The notes under the pieces were generated by a model. It saw only the letters and a list, made by a program, of their open reading frames with translations. It ran no database searches and was not told where the DNA came from. This document shows, piece after piece, positions 6,851-7,350 of a DNA stretch of 7,350 nt. The stretch is from an uncultured Bilophila sp. (lineage in GTDB: Bacteria > Desulfobacterota > Desulfovibrionia > Desulfovibrionales > Desulfovibrionaceae): contig CAJUHZ010000071.1 of NCBI GenBank assembly GCA_910585945.1, positions 1 through 7,350 of the forward strand. Reading direction: 5' to 3'. How positions within the stretch are numbered: position 1 is the first letter of the stretch; every line of letters begins with the position of its first letter. A program made the translations under genes and the position numbers.

Positions 6851-7000
6851 ACTTTCAGCAGATTGCAGAGCATTTTCCCTGTTCGTAGCCCAAAATCATC
6901 ACTTCGGCAAGGGCGAACGCGGATTTCAAGGGAGGGGTTTGCCGCTGTTGTTCAGGCCACCCGTTTTATTTATCGGCAGGGGCACACATTACTTTAGGGG

Positions 7001-7350
7001 TTAAAAACCGAGCCAGCCAAACCCCTTGGCCATGATGGCGGCCAGGGCGAGCCAGCCGCCGATCTGCCATTTCAACAGATCGTATTTGACTTTTTCAATT
7101 TCGGTCCTGAGGCGCGCCTCGGTTTCCCTGACCTCAAGGCGAACCTTTTCCGTTTCAGCTCGAACCTTTTCAATCTCTGTTCTGAGCTGCGCCTCGGTTT
7201 CCTTAATCTCAAGACGAATTTTTTCCGTTTCGCCCTGAACCTTCTCGATCTCGATCTTGAGGCGCGCCTCGGTTTCCCTGACCTCAAGGCGGACTTTTTC
7301 CGTTTCAGACCGGATCTTTTCTATTTCGGTCTGCATCCGCAATTCGGTTT
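7001..7350 (-). CDS. Partial coiled-coil protein with C-terminal membrane helix (DUF1640-like)
   Basis: This is the C-terminal 116 codons of a leftward gene; the frame stays open to the window edge and the repeat pattern continues there, so the true start lies outside. A TTG (7342) and an ATG (7336) in frame are possible but unlikely starts. The protein consists of charged 25-residue repeats rich in E, K, R, T, V and L (for example TEIEKVRAETEKVRLEVRE). A spacing of 25 fits seven helical turns (7+7+11), as in long coiled coils. It ends with LLKWQIGGWLALAAIMAKGF, a single hydrophobic helix, and a short tail. This layout, a coiled coil followed by a C-terminal membrane anchor, resembles bacterial DUF1640/CCDC90-like proteins, whose role is not established. 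It probably forms an oligomeric, membrane-tethered rod. No direct link to the glycan genes is evident, although it is on the same strand 487 bp upstream of them. Confidence 0.7.
   Translation of the reverse strand, partial: TELRMQTEIEKIRSETEKVRLEVRETEARLKIEIEKVQGETEKIRLEIKETEAQLRTEIEKVRAETEKVRLEVRETEARLRTEIEKVKYDLLKWQIGGWLALAAIMAKGFGWLGF
7088..7350 (-). repeat. 75-bp tandem repeats within the coiled-coil gene
   Basis: Three complete in-frame 75-bp units lie at 7256-7330, 7181-7255 and 7106-7180. A partial unit follows at 7088-7105, and another partial unit runs off the window edge at 7331-7350. The first and third units share an identical 34-bp block (7258-7291 and 7108-7141), including the 12-bp palindrome GAGGCGCGCCTC. 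The middle unit differs at several positions in the same block. Copy number could vary between strains. Confidence 0.85.

Larger units (their letters stand above)
6514..7000. other. 487-bp stretch without a convincing gene
   Basis: This lies between the start of the GT2 gene and the stop of the coiled-coil gene, so the promoter of the glycan operon may be here if the two genes are not co-transcribed. I see no strong -35/-10 pair on the minus strand; TATATT (6519 to 6514) adjoins the alternative GTG start but lacks a -35 at proper spacing. The stretch holds an AG dinucleotide tract (6733-6759) and two hairpins (6792-6808, 6830-6850). Short open frames occur on both strands, none with recognisable protein features. 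One plus-strand frame (6728-6997, 89 codons) has AGGAAG (6719-6724) in good position before its ATG, but its product looks like random arginine- and serine-rich translation. No terminator with a T-run is seen after the coiled-coil gene. Confidence 0.6.

Noticed and set aside
7106..7330. CRISPR array
   Set aside because: The 75-bp repeats are contiguous, in frame and protein-coding, with no spacers.

Overview
The window looks like chromosomal DNA of a Gram-negative bacterium, most likely a Desulfovibrio-like Desulfobacterota. This is inferred from the high-GC core genes, the style of the palindromic intergenic sequence at the left end and the type of the proteins; no marker gene proves it.

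Left part (1-2498, plus strand, GC-rich). A nested palindromic element (6-70) and a candidate sigma-70 promoter (87-115) precede a UspA-type universal stress protein (217-672), whose leader carries a perfect hairpin just before the Shine-Dalgarno. A 230-bp spacer with a possible weak terminator follows, then a MurJ/MviN-family lipid flippase (903-2498).

Middle and right part (2509-6498, minus strand, mostly lower GC). Three genes are read leftwards toward murJ and look like one operon: a GT2 family glycosyltransferase, a GT-B/GT4-like glycosyltransferase with an EX7E motif, and a full-length ABC exporter (six membrane segments plus ATPase) of the MsbA/PglK type. The exporter gene overlaps the preceding gene by ATGA. 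Two sugar transferases plus a lipid-linked glycan flippase suggest assembly of a surface glycan (O-antigen, core extension, capsule or protein glycan) on the cytoplasmic face and its transfer across the inner membrane. The operon meets murJ tail to tail with 10 bp between the stop codons.

Right end (6514-7350). A 487-bp stretch without a convincing gene holds a 27-nt AG dinucleotide tract and two hairpins. It is followed by the 3' part of a minus-strand gene whose protein is built of 25-residue coiled-coil repeats (75-bp DNA repeats) ending in one hydrophobic helix. The 5' end of that gene lies outside the window.

No clearly new defence or mobile system is visible: there is no CRISPR array, integrase, transposase, tRNA or rRNA. 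The points most worth checking are the AG tract placed directly after a start codon with a good ribosome binding site, the base-composition break inside the ABC exporter gene at its domain boundary, the divergent GT-B enzyme, and the A-B-A pattern of the coiled-coil repeats.
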